Counted from the first letter of the stretch, positions 21,817 to 32,180 are shown. The stretch: DNA of 64,000 bases from Plotosus lineatus (GCA_024760905.1 CM045737.1:14688726-14752725); one strand, 5' to 3'. The notes: a model not told the origin generated them from the letters alone. Program-made: numbers and translations.

Positions 21817-22904
21817 AATAAGATAAGATAAGATAAGATACAGCTTTATTAATCTCACAATGGAGAAATTCACTGTTACAGGCTCTTGAGGTACCATCAG
21901 TAGGGGGTGCAAAAATAGATACAAATACAAACATACACACGTACATATATATTATATAAGTAAATAAATAAGTAGATACATAAATAGTATAAATTAATAA
22001 ACAATAAAAGAAAAGAATGGAGCAACTTTATAGACTGGCCTATATTAAAGTGTAATGTATCTGAGGGCAGAGATGGGTTGATATGGTTCACAGTCAGTGG
22101 GGTAGATGTGGTTGATTAAAGTGTGCGGGGGTTTTTATTGCACATAACCAGTATTTTCACAGACAGTTACAAAGTGGCGTTGTACAGTCTGATAGCGGTG
22201 GGAATGAACGACCTGCGGTAGCGCTCCTTCCTGCACTGAGGATGCCTCAGTCGTCCACTGAAGGAGCTACTCAGCTCCTCTACAGTCTGGTGCAGTGGGT
22301 GATAGATGTTGAACAGGATGGATGTGAGCTTTGCAACTATCCTCCTCTCACTCACCTCCTCCACAGAGTCCAGTGGGCAGCCGAGGACAGAGCTGGCCCT
22401 CCTGACCAGCTTGTTCAGTCTCTTTCTGTCCCGCTCTGTGCTGCCTGGGGCCCAGCAGATGGCAGCGTAGAGGATTGCAGAGGCTACCACAGAGTCATAA
22501 AAAGTCCTGAGCAGAGGTCTGCATACGCCGAAGGACCTGAGTCTCCTCAGAAGATGGAGGCGACTCTGGCCCTTCTTGTACAGGGCGTTGGTGTTGTGGG
22601 ACCAGTCCAGTTTATTGTTAAGGTGAACACCCAGGTACTTGAAACTGTCCACTGTCTCAATGTCCTGTCCCTGGATGTTCACTAGTAAGTGTGTGTGTGT
22701 GTGTGTTTGAGTGTTTCTCCTGAAGTCGATCACCATCTCCTTCGTCTTCCTGGTGTTCAAGCACAGGTGGTTGCGCTCACACCAGTCCACGAAGTCAATG
22801 ATGACCGACCGGTACTCCAGCTCGTTCCCCTCAGACACACGGCCCACGATGGCGGAGTCGTCCGAGAACTTCTGGAGGTGGCAGCTGTTTGTGTTATATA
22901 TGAT
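21817..22904 (-). mobile_element. LINE-L inserted in LINE-R
   Basis: About 1.09 kb, 5'-truncated inside ORF2. The 3' UTR (21817-22166) ends with GATAA repeats as seen on the plus strand. Same family as 7311-8090 but reaching further 5'. Both host and guest LINE lie on the minus strand. Confidence 0.9.
22167..22904 (-). pseudogene. LINE-L ORF2, reverse transcriptase C-terminal third
   Basis: About 245 residues open to the natural stop. The N-terminal part retains the catalytic FSDDSAIVG (an F/YxDD box, RT motif C), followed by IDFVDWCERNHLCLNTRKTK (motif D region), 'DSFKYLGVHLNNKLDW' (motif E) and the thumb/C-terminal part ending RSFIPTAIRLYNATL. A (GT)n tract at about 22689-22707 is translated in frame as THTHTH. 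The first half of the RT and the endonuclease are missing because of 5' truncation, so it cannot work alone. Confidence 0.9.
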
Positions 22905-23420
22905 AAGGTCGAGCCCCTCTCGAGATGGGTGGTTACAGAGCCCAAGCTATGCGTTGAGGTGAGTCTGACTATATCCGGTCGGTATCTCTCCATGTCAAGC
23001 ACCAGCTCAGGCTCCTTCCCTGCCAGAAAGTCGACATTCCATGTCCTAAGAGTCAGAGTCAGTAGCCAAGGATCGGTCTGTCAGAGCCCATGCCTTTGGC
23101 TGCCACCAAACTCACACTGCACACGACCCCTATAGCCCCTCCCACAGGTGATGGGTCCATAGGAGGGCGAACTCATGTATCTTTTTCAGGGTGGGCACTA
23201 TGGGCAGAAGCCCAAAAACCAGGCACTTGCCTTCAAGCCCCGCCCCAGGGCTGGCTCCAGGGTAGGGACCCTGGTGACCCGCCACGAGGCAAGGAAAACC
23301 GTGTCCTTGTTTTTTGTTTCTTCATAGAGGTCTTTTGAACCACGCTTCATCTGGACCTTCACCTAGGACCTGTTTGCCTTGGGTGACCCTACCAGGGGCA
23401 TAATGCCCCTGTTTGCTGAG

Positions 23421-23984
23421 AAGCTCATTTGAAATCATTTTTAAAAAGAGTGGACAGTGCGTTCCCCTAAGTGTGTTCTTCCGACTCCAAATGCACACAA
23501 GCAGTTTGTAAAGTGGTGGGTGGCTTGTGCATGTTGAAGCTCCTTTCTGCTGGTGGTTATGTGTGATAGGGAAGTGACACTTGAGGGGTGGGAATTGGAT
23601 ATGACTGAAAAAATTAGAGTCAAAAACAGGGGGAAATAAAGTAATATCGGATGCTAATGGATTTATTTCTAAAATGAAGGCTCACCTATGCTAGACAGGA
23701 GCACCTTTGTATCTCTGGTATACTTTGTTCAATACTGCAATTTTGGACTCCTGTCTGGATGAATATTCTTGTGAAAATTTCTTTTCCCATGTCCCCAGCA
23801 CATGGTGTTCTCGTTTCTTTGGTTTTCTTTAAAATCCTAAAAATGTGACAGCATATGAATTGGCTGAGATACCGAGTATATAGTAGTGTGTGGATGAGTA
23901 ATGGGAGTATATAGTATACTAGTAATACTATACTATAGTATACTACAGTAATGGGAGTATATGGTAGTATATAGTGGGAGTATA
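23421..23984. other. Unassigned sequence ending in AGTATAT-type repeats
   Basis: No gene is seen. From about 23872 the sequence becomes imperfect 'gtatatagta' repeats, which resume after the TIR-3 insertion at 24776-24842. The phrase 'tagtagtgtgtggatg' occurs at both ends of this satellite-like tract. Confidence 0.65.
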
Positions 23985-23986
23985 TA

Positions 23987-24775
23987 CAGTAAAACCTCGG
24001 CTGACGAACGCTTAAGCTCACGAACTTTTCGCCTCAAGAACATTAAATTTGCGAGCATATAGTCTCTGCTGACGAACTAGTTTTCGGCGGACGAATCAAA
24101 CCACGCGGTCGAACGGCGCCACGGTGGCGGCCACGAGAAGCTGACGCACGCTCATGGCGTCACAGTTCGTCACCCCCTTTCTTTGAATGCGGAAGTGGTT
24201 TGTGTTTGCTAGACATTTTGGCCCATATTGAGTGTACTTTTGCTATTATGGGACCGAAAAAGACCCCACCACAGGCGGAGATCATTGAAAAACACGAACG
24301 AGGTGTGCATTTGTGTGACTCAGCGTCCCAGTACCAGTACGCTAAGTCTACCATTGCTCCCATCCTTAAGAACAAGGAAGCTATTAAGGGTGCGTGTGTG
24401 GCTAAGGGTGTTTCCAAACAGTAGGCGTTTCCAAACACGCCTTCCAAACAGTAAGTCCCTCCCTCCCTCCTCCTCCCACTCCATTCCATCAAGCCATCAA
24501 CTACCATCACAAAGGTAAATAAAACGACTTTATTATACAGTACAGTTTATTTCTTTAATTACAATACAATAGCACATTTATTATACATAAAATAAGGTAT
24601 ATTTTTGTGTAGTTTTAAGGCTTATTTAGTAGAAAATTATGTTTTATGGGGATCTGGGAACGGATTATTCTCATTTTAATGGTTTCTTATGGGAAATAAA
24701 TGTTCGGAAGACGAACTTTTCGCCTTACACACACTTTCTGGGAACCAATTATGTTCGTGAGCTGAGGTATCACTG
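23987..24775 (+). mobile_element. TIR-3 pogo/Tigger-like element, complete
   Basis: CAGTAAAACCTCGGCTGACG after TA and 'gctgaggtatcactg' before TA, 789 bp. It carries an HTH-coding remnant (24248-24424), an A/T-rich 3' part with 'aataaaacgactttatt', and inner terminal repeats of the type 'gacgaacttttcgcctcaag' (24011) and 'gacgaacttttcgccttaca' (24712). These are direct rather than inverted. Confidence 0.9.
24248..24424 (+). pseudogene. Pogo/Tigger transposase N-terminal HTH remnant
   Basis: A 58-codon frame from ATG 24248 to TAG, starting MGPKKTPPQ, then EIIEKHERGVHLCD, STIAPILKNKEAIKG and VAKGVSKQ. The order basic N-terminus, EIIEKHExGV, 'YxxAKSTI..ILKxKE' matches the psq/CENP-B-N type DNA-binding domain of pogo/Tigger transposases. 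The second DNA-binding half and the DDE catalytic domain are absent, and the residues just before STI are scrambled (ASQYQYAK). A protein from this frame would at most bind DNA; there is no evidence that it is expressed. Confidence 0.8.
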
Positions 24776-24842
24776 TAGTATATAGTATATAGTATATAGT
24801 ATATAGTATATGGTAGTATATATGGGAGTATATAGTAGTGTG

Positions 24843-25470
24843 TGGATGGTAAGGGATCACAGTGCCCCATGACTGCCCCAGGGTGTGAACGTTTCAATTG
24901 TTGTTTAGGTCTGTGTTAACTAAGCAATACATTAGCAACCGTTATAGAGTGTACTGTATCTCATACCCAAAAACAGGTGGTACTGGCTCCAGCTTCCTTG
25001 TGACCCTGACATATAGATGGATGGATGGATGGATGTGCAAAATCATGCAAAACATGATCTCAAAGACAATCATGTCTGTTTTGTATTGTATACACATGCA
25101 TGGAAAAGACTGTGGAATAGGATGTTGGAATATCTGTGTGATTGAATTACGAATGTGAACAAAATACAACATCCATATAATAAATCATAGAGTTTTCCTT
25201 CCAAGTCACACACCAAATGGTGTAGCTACTGTATTATAGATCTGAGTGTCTGCTAGAGTGCCTCGGCTCCCTGTATTCCCCTTGAGGTTTTTCACAGTTT
25301 GTCTGCACTGCGGTAACAGGGTCATGCCCCGAAAATGGGCATCGATTGGATAAGCTTCGTGCTCACGCTACACAACGTGTCAAACACACATTCACACAAA
25401 CTTTCACACTCTGGATTTCCCCTCTTATTTCTGGTTGGCTAGTTGGCTGGATAAACATGCACATACTTCA

Positions 25471-25527
<57 letters not shown>

Positions 25528-25782
25528 TGTCGTTGGTAGTAAATTCAGGACTATGAATGTCCTCATGGGAGATGCAGGCTGTGTAAAACTTGTCACTGCC
25601 AATCAGTCACATGCTGGAGCTAAAAGGCACAAACTCAGACGAAGACGGATAGGAAAGAAAATGAAAAGGGAAAGGATTGCGGGATGGAAAGGAACCAGTA
25701 ACTAAGATTAGCAACAATGCTAACATCAGATTTAAAGCTAACCGATATAGGGTCCTCTTGGTTAATGAATGATTTCCTAATT

Positions 25783-25828
<46 letters not shown>

Positions 25829-26770
25829 GTGTGTGTATGTGGAGGGGCGGGATTAGGTGGATGAAGGTACTGGGGCAGTTGGCAGACTTTTCTAATTAGC
25901 CCGGAAGGCCAGATAGAAGCCAAAATATCTGATCTTGCTGACATTCTCTCGCTCTTTCTCCATCTCTCGTTTTTCTGGGAATATGTCAGCGTAATTAAGC
26001 CTCCTGTGATCAGGTTGACAGCAGTTTAATGTCATGGGATCATGGGGCGACAGGTTGGGCCACAAAGTTCAGCCTGTGTATTCATGAATGCTTACATCCA
26101 TGTTAGAACGAGCAATTGTGGAGCAATGTTTTTTGTTGGTTTTTTAGTACTTTGACATTTTGTATATTAGATACTCCTGGAAAAAAATAAACCGCAAACA
26201 ATGCTACATCCTCTACATCATTAACATACACATGTCCTCACTGTAAATTACATAGTCAAGCACCATGAGACATGCCCATGACACCTCTGCTCTAATGAAA
26301 CATGTTGTCTTAATGGTGGTAGATTGTTCCCACTTCAAGGAGAAAGTGCCTGATCGTAATTGATGCGCTTCCCTGAGTATATTTCCTATCCCTGATGAGT
26401 TTCTTTTGTTTTCTCACTCACATTTCATGTGCTAGGCTTGTGCAGGCCATTCTTTCACTCTCTTCCAGCTCTACCTGGCGCCTGCTGTTGACCACCTGGT
26501 TCAAGTTGCTTTTATATCCAAGAATCTCAGCCTCTCTAACACCCGCTCTCGTTTTCTCCTTCTCTTGCTCTCTCTCTTTCTCTTCAAAAGGTTTATGTTT
26601 TCAAGGTTGCTTCTTGCGAAGAAAGAAGTTTTTTTTTTTTTTTTTTTTTTTTTTCCCTTTCAGCATTTTGTTAAAGGGTTTCAAGATAAATCTACTACTT
26701 TTACTTATTTTCTGGCACCCACAGAACTGATGCCTACACTACAAAAAATAAATAATTATTGAATAAATGT

Positions 26771-26844
<74 letters not shown>

Positions 26845-26972
26845 TGTGTATTTTTTTTTTTTCACGCATCTATTTCTAAACAGAAGTCAGTGAATATTAT
26901 AATACAATTTAATAATTGAAGTGGAGTGGCCTACACTACTTAATCTATTTGATGGTTTATTTCTTCTATGAT
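24843..26972. other. Mostly unassigned sequence with long microsatellites
   Basis: A remnant of a SINE-like tail with (GGAT)n lies at about 24975-25035. (CA)n lies at 25471-25524, (CT)n at 25786-25827, T-run at 26629-26655 and (GT)n at 26774-26842. The stretch 25880-26060, with TAATTA-type motifs and balanced composition, looks more like host sequence than repeat. Confidence 0.6.
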
Positions 26973-27265
26973 GGGGCTGGTGAAGTAGTGGTTACGGTGC
27001 TGGGCTCATGATCGGGAGATTGTGTGTTCAAATCCCAGTTAGACCCCTACTGAGCTAAGACCCCTGGGCAAGGTCTTAACTACAAGTGTGCCTCTGTTCA
27101 CCCAGCAGTATAAATGGGTACCAGTAAAAATATACTGGGAAGGTAACCTGTGATGGACTAGCATCCCATCCAGGAGATGTTGAACTCCTAGTCGCTTCAC
27201 ATTATGGAAACCAGGGATAAGCACCGGCCTGATGAGCCACTCGGCTCGGGTGTAATAAGCCCAAA
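26973..27265 (+). mobile_element. SINE-B, full length
   Basis: Head 'ggggctggtgaagtagtggt', B box 'tgttcaaatccca', core and 'gcaccggcctgatgagcc' all present. Confidence 0.9.
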
Positions 27266-27730
27266 GGAAGCCCTTTACGTTTATATCATGTTTTTCCGTG
27301 TAAAAGTTAACTGTGAAACTTTAAAGGGCATTAAATGTGATCAAAAAATGGTTGAGAGGAAATCTGGACCCAAAATTATATACTTTTCATTATGTGCCAG
27401 CAGCTGGCGGAAGCGCCGGCGGCCGGCGGAAGCGCCGGCTACTATTAGCTTAGCACCGGTTATATTTTATAATAGTAAATAATAATCTTTAATAAAAACA
27501 TTTTCAAGCTATAAGCTATGTACTTGACAACACGATCACTTGTTTTGATAATTTCTCAATCGGTTCACTTCTGATATCCCATGATGCACTATGCCACCTC
27601 GTTCAAAAGCACGGCGCTTTTTATATACGTGCCGCCATTTGCCTGTGCTCCCGTGTAGTTTTAGATCGTGACGGGTCATACAAACCCGGGTAAAATATAG
27701 TTGAAACTGATGTGAGTCGTACCGACAAGC
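27266..27730. other. Unassigned sequence with a GC-rich direct repeat
   Basis: Contains two copies of 'ggcggaagcgccggc' in tandem at about 27407-27440, within otherwise AT-rich DNA. A G+C-richer stretch at 27580-27730 precedes the candidate exon. Confidence 0.6.
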
Positions 27731-27839
27731 ATGGCACCGAAGCGAAGTAGATCTAAACCACCAACAATAAATACATTGTGGAAGCGACTCAAGACCGATG
27801 ATTCCACTGTTTCGGAAACATCCGTATCTCATGAAATAG
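27731..27839 (+). other. Candidate first coding exon (speculative)
   Basis: ATG 27731 opens 36 codons: a basic start MAPKRSRSKPPTINTLWKRL and an acidic/serine-rich continuation TDDSTVSETSVSHEI. It stops being coding-like exactly at ATAG|GTAAAA, a good splice-donor sequence (GT at 27840-27841). The basic start resembles nuclear proteins and also the N-termini of some hAT/TTF-type transposases, so a mobile-element gene is as likely as a host gene. No convincing second exon is seen within 1 kb. Confidence 0.3.
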
Positions 27840-27841
27840 GT

Positions 27842-28386
27842 AAAAGAGTTTTATGTCATGTCCGAACACAAATTATTTTTTGACTGCACTGAGCGATAAT
27901 AGTGAAAACTAGTCCCCAACCAAACTAGCCTAATCTTATTCTAATAGCCTGATCTTATTCATCCTAAAATGATATTACATAAACAGTTTTGACAGATTAG
28001 GGTAGCAGTTTGATTCACTCTATATTCTATATTAGTAAGGTAACTTTGAGAAATACTATTATTATAATATAAACTTTTAGTTTTAATTGCTTCTAGCTTG
28101 TCTGATTTTCTCATAAATATGGACCCAGAATGCACCACAGAGCACATGAATTTTTTACATTTTTCTGGGGGTAGTCCCCCAGACCCCCTGTGGGAGGGGA
28201 CACCCCCATCCCCATGCTTCCCTCAAACAATTCCCACCCCCTACTTATCAATATCCTCCTTTTACTCTAAAACTTCATTCAAAAGTAACCTAATTTAATA
28301 ATACCAAAACCTAAAATTAGTAATTTTTTGTTTTTGGATCCCCCCACTTTTCCCTGAATTTAATCGGACCCAATTCCCACCCATTG
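27842..28386. other. Unassigned sequence
   Basis: Includes a C-rich palindromic patch 'gggggtagtcccccag' at about 28168-28183. No supported feature. Confidence 0.45.
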
Positions 28387-28667
28387 TGGGGCCGGCTCAT
28401 GATCGGGAGGTTATCAGTTCGAATTCCACGGAGACCTTCACTGTGCTAAGACCCCTGGGCAAGGTCTCAACCACAAGTGTGCCTCTGTTCACCCAGCAGT
28501 ATAAATGGGTACCAGTAAAAATATACTGGGACAGTAACCTGCGATGGACTAGCATCCCATCCAGGGGGAGTTGAACTCCTTGTCGCTTCACGCTATGGAA
28601 ACCGGGGATAAGCACCAGCCTGATGAGCCACGAGGCTCGGGTGTAAAAACCCAACAGACTTTACCTA
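28387..28667 (+). mobile_element. SINE-B with deletion in the head
   Basis: 'ggggccgg' is joined directly to 'ctcatgatcgggagg', so about 25 bp including the A box is missing. B box, core and tail are well preserved. Confidence 0.9.
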
Positions 28668-28769
28668 CCTTTACGACTCTAAAACTTAATGAATACCCTG
28701 TTATATGTTTTTGACTGAGAATCAGGGATCACTCTAATCAAGTTGTCAATTTACCAGAGAGCAAACAGA

Positions 28770-28925
28770 AACCATTCAGACTCACATTCACACCTATGGG
28801 CAACATAAAATGACAGGTTGACCTCATAGCCTTGTATTTGGATTGTAAGTTGAAACCAGACTACCACAAGCCAAGTAAGTCAGACACACACAAACTCCAT
28901 TCAAAAAGTCCCTGGCTGACCACTG
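28770..28925 (-). mobile_element. Probable old SINE-C fragment
   Basis: Weak antisense similarity: 'ttcacacctatgggcaaca', 'tttggattgtaag', 'acacaaactccattca' in the right order. Heavily mutated. Confidence 0.45.
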
Positions 28926-29260
28926 CACAACTACAATAAACCAAATTATATAAATCCGGTTTGTAGACTTTTAATTTATAATTTCATACCTGATATTTTG
29001 TTTACCAAGTATGTTTTCTCAATTAAAGCATGAATGTCTGAAAGTAAACAAAATTTCTCCGTTGCCATGTTTGGAAAACTGTTTGAATGAACAGTTAAAT
29101 GTTCCTGTTAAAATTGAACAATTGTATAATCAAAATTCTACGAATTATACATGATACATATGTATCAGAGCTACAGATCTGCCAGAGTGGAGGACCATCC
29201 CTAAATCCCTTGATGTTAATTATGACTAAATAATTGAGTTAAATATTCATGACTTGTATG

Positions 29261-29611
29261 TGGGGCAGTGGTGGTCTAGTGGTATAGGGCGCTGAATCGC
29301 TGATCCAAAGGTTGGGGGTTCAAGTCCCACTCTCCACAAGGTTGTCACTGTCCCCCCCAGTGCAGCTAACTGGGTTATCAAAGGCGGGCCATGTCTCTCA
29401 TTTTCTATGGTGTGAGGCATGTAAAAGAACCATTGCTGACTTTCGTAAAGAGTCGCTGCAAAGCCATCGGCGTGTTTCTGTCACTTGCTAAAAAAAAAAG
29501 GTTGTGACAGGAAGGGCATCCGACGTAAAACCCTCTGCCAAATCAAACGTGCGAATCAAATGATGGCGACTCCCGAGTAAAAGGGAAAATGCCGAAAAGA
29601 AGACAGACATC
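29261..29611 (+). mobile_element. SINE-A2, full length, 13-bp target duplication
   Basis: SINE-A head, B box 'gggttcaagtccc' and core as in A1 up to 'cggcgtgtttctg'. Then a different tail: 'gttgtgacaggaagggcatc', 'tctgccaaatcaaacgtgcg', 'gatggcgactcccgagtaaa', 'atgccgaaaagaag'. Perfect duplication catgacttgtatg at 29248-29260 and 29612-29624. The 3' end resembles the LINE-Z 3' end. Confidence 0.93.
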
Positions 29612-29821
29612 CATGACTTGTATGAATATTCAAACATACATACTGTATTCGATGGAATAAGCGCTCTGCTCCAATAAGTGCCCTCTCAATGTTTTGATCT
29701 TACGTCTAATATCCTCCCATGTGTACTGGGAGCAAAATCGTAGATCAATCTTACCAATTTTATTCGATCAGTCTCTGTACCAGTAAAATGTGGCGTTCAC
29801 TGCCTATGAAAGTGAGTTTAC

Positions 29822-30064
29822 ATGATATTTCAAGACCCCTGCCACTGGGGAATGTCTTTAATGTTCATCAATAACAACACGTGCTTTAAAAAACAGGAAA
29901 ATATTTTGCTTTGTTCTCTTGCTAAATGTCCAACACAAGATGAACCATTAGAAACTGCTACAGCAAAACTATGGGATGCTCTGAATGAATGGAGTGAAGA
30001 GCCAGGTATGGACTTAACAGAAAGTGGTGACAAGTATTTTTCACCTCATTCTAAAGCTCACTGA
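29822..30064 (+). pseudogene. Unidentified protein-like remnant in E1
   Basis: An 80-codon frame of plausible protein composition, for example TQDEPLETATAKLWDALNEW followed by an acidic 'SEEPGMDLTESGDKYF'. I do not recognise the family. Position inside E1 suggests a fragment of its lost transposase, but this is a guess. Confidence 0.3.
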
Positions 30065-30102
30065 CTTCATAAATTTAAAGACATTCCTGGCCATGTGCTT
30101 TT

Positions 30103-30186
30103 CAACTTGCCATGTGCTAAAGTTGACCTTTGTGTTGATTGGTTCAACTTGCCATGTGCTAAAGTTGACATTCATGTTGATTGGCT
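30103..30186 (+). repeat. Two-copy 42-bp tandem repeat
   Basis: 'ttcaacttgccatgtgctaa' continuing 'agttgac' and 'tgttgattgg' occurs twice in a row with a few changes. Confidence 0.85.
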
Positions 30187-30589
30187 CGATTTTACATCTG
30201 GGGAAAATATTTAAGGGAACAGCACCTGGAGGGAAAATTAAAGGGTCTTTTTTTTTAATTATGCTGTTTTCTGTTTATTTTCAGCTCTCATGTAAGTAAT
30301 TTGGTTAATACAACAAAATGAATAACACAAATACCAGTAAAACTCTTTTATTATTTTGTTATTATTCATGTTTTCAACCTCAATGGTAATAAGCACTTAC
30401 CTTTCTACTCAGCTTGTAATCATGTTAATAAGCACCCACCGCGCCCTGGGCGCATATCACGTCGAATATATTATATACATATGCATAGCACTGCTGATTG
30501 GCTAGTTACACTTCAATGGGAACTTATTATAGTGAAGTTTGAAAATATTTGCATAGCATCTGCAGAACTTCTGTAATTAAAACTAGAGG

Positions 30590-30805
30590 AGCACTCATAG
30601 AATGCAAGGTACTTCCTCCAGGCACAAATATTGCCCCTGTTAAGGATTACTGCATTTCTTTTTTATTTCAACATGATTCCATTAATGCATCAACTCCAAA
30701 TTGTTAAGGGTTCTCGCCAGGTGCATACCTCATCCCTTCCACCAAATTTGGTGAAAACCATTTCGGTAGTTGTTGCATAATTATGATAATAGTCAGAAAA
30801 ACTAA
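30590..30805. mobile_element. Old degenerate dispersed repeat
   Basis: Contains 'ccaccaaatttggtgaaaac' and 'cggtagttgttgcataatta', phrases of a type common in old fish repeats. Related wording occurs at 55256-55350 and faintly at 3625-3645 ('ctggatccagaatt'). Confidence 0.4.
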
Positions 30806-30858
30806 CTGACTACCGTACTTTCCGGACTGTGTGTCCACATCCAGGTTGTTGTCAAGGT

Positions 30859-31107
30859 TCAGTTCATTTTCTGTAACCGCTTAATCCTAATTAGGGTCGC
30901 GGGGAGGCTGGCGCCCATCCCAGCCAACTTCGGGCGAGGGCGGAGTGCACCCTGGACAGCTCGCCAGGCCATCGCAGGGCGGAAACATGCCGACGGCTTT
31001 GCAGCCTACTCTTGTCAAAAGTCAGCAATGGTTCTTTTACATGCCGCACACCACAGACAGTGAGAGACATGGCCGCCCTTTGATAACCCAGTTAGCTGCA
31101 CTCGGGA
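30859..31107 (-). mobile_element. SINE-A1, 5'-truncated, 12-bp target duplication
   Basis: The tail and core are well preserved but the tRNA-like head is absent. It is flanked by exact tgttgtcaaggt (30847-30858 and 31108-31119). The intact duplication shows that the head was already missing on insertion. Confidence 0.93.
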
Positions 31108-31294
31108 TGTTGTCAAGGTGATGAATATAAATTACTTTGCTTGAGGACTTTCTTGGTGTTGTTGCTTCATGCAAAGCAACCGCCTCTCTATCTAAGCGAG
31201 GACCACAGCGTCACATAAACTGCCAGCAGACTTGCAGACCAAGGTAGACAGTTTCCATGAGTTTGCGACTTATAGTCCAGTGCGACCTATATAC

Positions 31295-31412
31295 CTTATA
31301 TGACGTCATAAGCACTCAGGGCTCTTTAAAAATCGGAGTGGTGGGCGTTTATTAAAATATATAACAATAAAAGCTTATTGGAACAGGGTGCTTATTACGT
31401 CGAATACGGTAT
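31295..31412. mobile_element. Minimal E1-type element, about 118 bp
   Basis: Left 'atgacgtcataagcactcag' and right 'ggtgcttattacgtcgaata' are inverted E1 ends separated by only about 60 bp. It lies inside E2. Confidence 0.6.
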
Positions 31413-31477
31413 GGGTTTTTTTTCCCTTCTTTATTTTACATTTTTTAGCAAATGCGACTTGTACTCCGGTGATGGCA

Positions 31478-31479
<2 letters not shown>

Positions 31480-31508
<29 letters not shown>

Positions 31509-31807
31509 ATTAATTTTAGAGTCAACAAGCTTGTAATGGGCTGTGAAGAAAAAAAAAATCAGGGGTATCAGACTCTATAGGGGACGCTGTGTGTGTTGTC
31601 CCATGAACCTGAGGAAGGCCCAAGGCCTGTCAGTCTGAAATGTCAAAATGCTAAAATGTCTTATAGTTGATCGTCCATCAATCTTTTGCAAATTTCTGGA
31701 CTTCCTGATTTTTCCTGATTCATGAATTAATTATTAATCATTGACAGCATCAACATGAATATAAATATATCAATAAATATGAATACAGAAATCGTAAAAG
31801 GTCTCTT
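31480..31807. other. Unassigned sequence with (AAAT)n
   Basis: (AAAT)n at 31481-31508. A 'cctgaggaaggcccaaggcc...gaaatgtc' phrase near 31607 resembles phrases in old dispersed repeats, but no boundaries are visible. Confidence 0.45.
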
Positions 31808-32180
31808 GAGTGGCACATCAACAAGGTGTGTGACGATTAACCCAGAGATCACAAGTTCGAATTCGGTTAAATGCATACAACTGTCTGTGGCGCTAACTGG
31901 AGCTCTTACAGGTGGGAAGGATGGCATACACTCACTTCCCTGTCACTCACAGCAATCTTGAGCCAATCATGAGCGTCTGTGAGCTCATTCGTACAAGGAG
32001 ACGAATAGCGCTTTCCCTACAAGTGTGTTAAATCACCCCCAAATACGCATGGTGCTGCAGTTCAAAAAGAGGTGAGCAGCTAGCACTGCAGGTTACGTGT
32101 CCACGCTTTCACCCCTAGTTGCTCAGTGATAGTCGTATAGCTTGATAATTTGACTAAATTAGCGAGAAAATGGGGGGGAA
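31808..32180 (+). mobile_element. SINE-E, putative tRNA-derived repeat
   Basis: B-box-like 'acaagttcgaattcgg' preceded by 'gattaacccagagatc', followed by 'cactcacttccctgtcactc' and 'gcgctttccctacaagtgtg', ending near 'gcgagaaaatgggggg'. Layout is SINE-like, but no second copy is present for comparison. Confidence 0.45.

Larger units (their letters stand above)
21290..23420 (-). mobile_element. LINE-R 5' region, split by LINE-L
   Basis: Minus-strand LINE-R. The 5' part lies at 22905-23420: 'gccctaccaggggcat' region, 'ggagccagccctggggc' on the sense strand, and the start of the endonuclease. The rest of the endonuclease lies at 21290-21816. The parts join at '...ggctcgacctt' / 'attccattctggagttgc' on the minus strand once the LINE-L is removed. 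The 5' leader resembles a very common teleost APE-type LINE. No RT region follows; the copy ends in the endonuclease. Confidence 0.87.
29642..30466. mobile_element. E1 inverted-repeat element
   Basis: Left end 'ctgtattcgatggaataagc' and right end 'gcgcatatcacgtcgaata' are inverted and imperfect. Both resemble the ends of the short copy at 31295-31412. The interior has a coding-like stretch (29822-30064) and a 42-bp duplication (about 30103-30186). The superfamily is not identified. Confidence 0.6.
30813..31474. mobile_element. E2 element hosting a SINE-A1 and a short E1 copy
   Basis: Left 'taccgtactttccggactgt'; right part has 'tgcgacttatagtccagtgc' and 'gcgacttgtactccggtg'. This is the 'tagtccgg...gcgactta' vocabulary of a dispersed vertebrate inverted-repeat family. 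It is interrupted by SINE-A1 (30859-31107) and by E1 (31295-31412). Confidence 0.6.

Noticed and set aside
22242..22685. 147-codon plus-strand ORF, and 22689-23135
   Set aside because: They are antisense to the LINE-L and LINE-R coding strands, where the real reverse transcriptase and endonuclease motifs are found.
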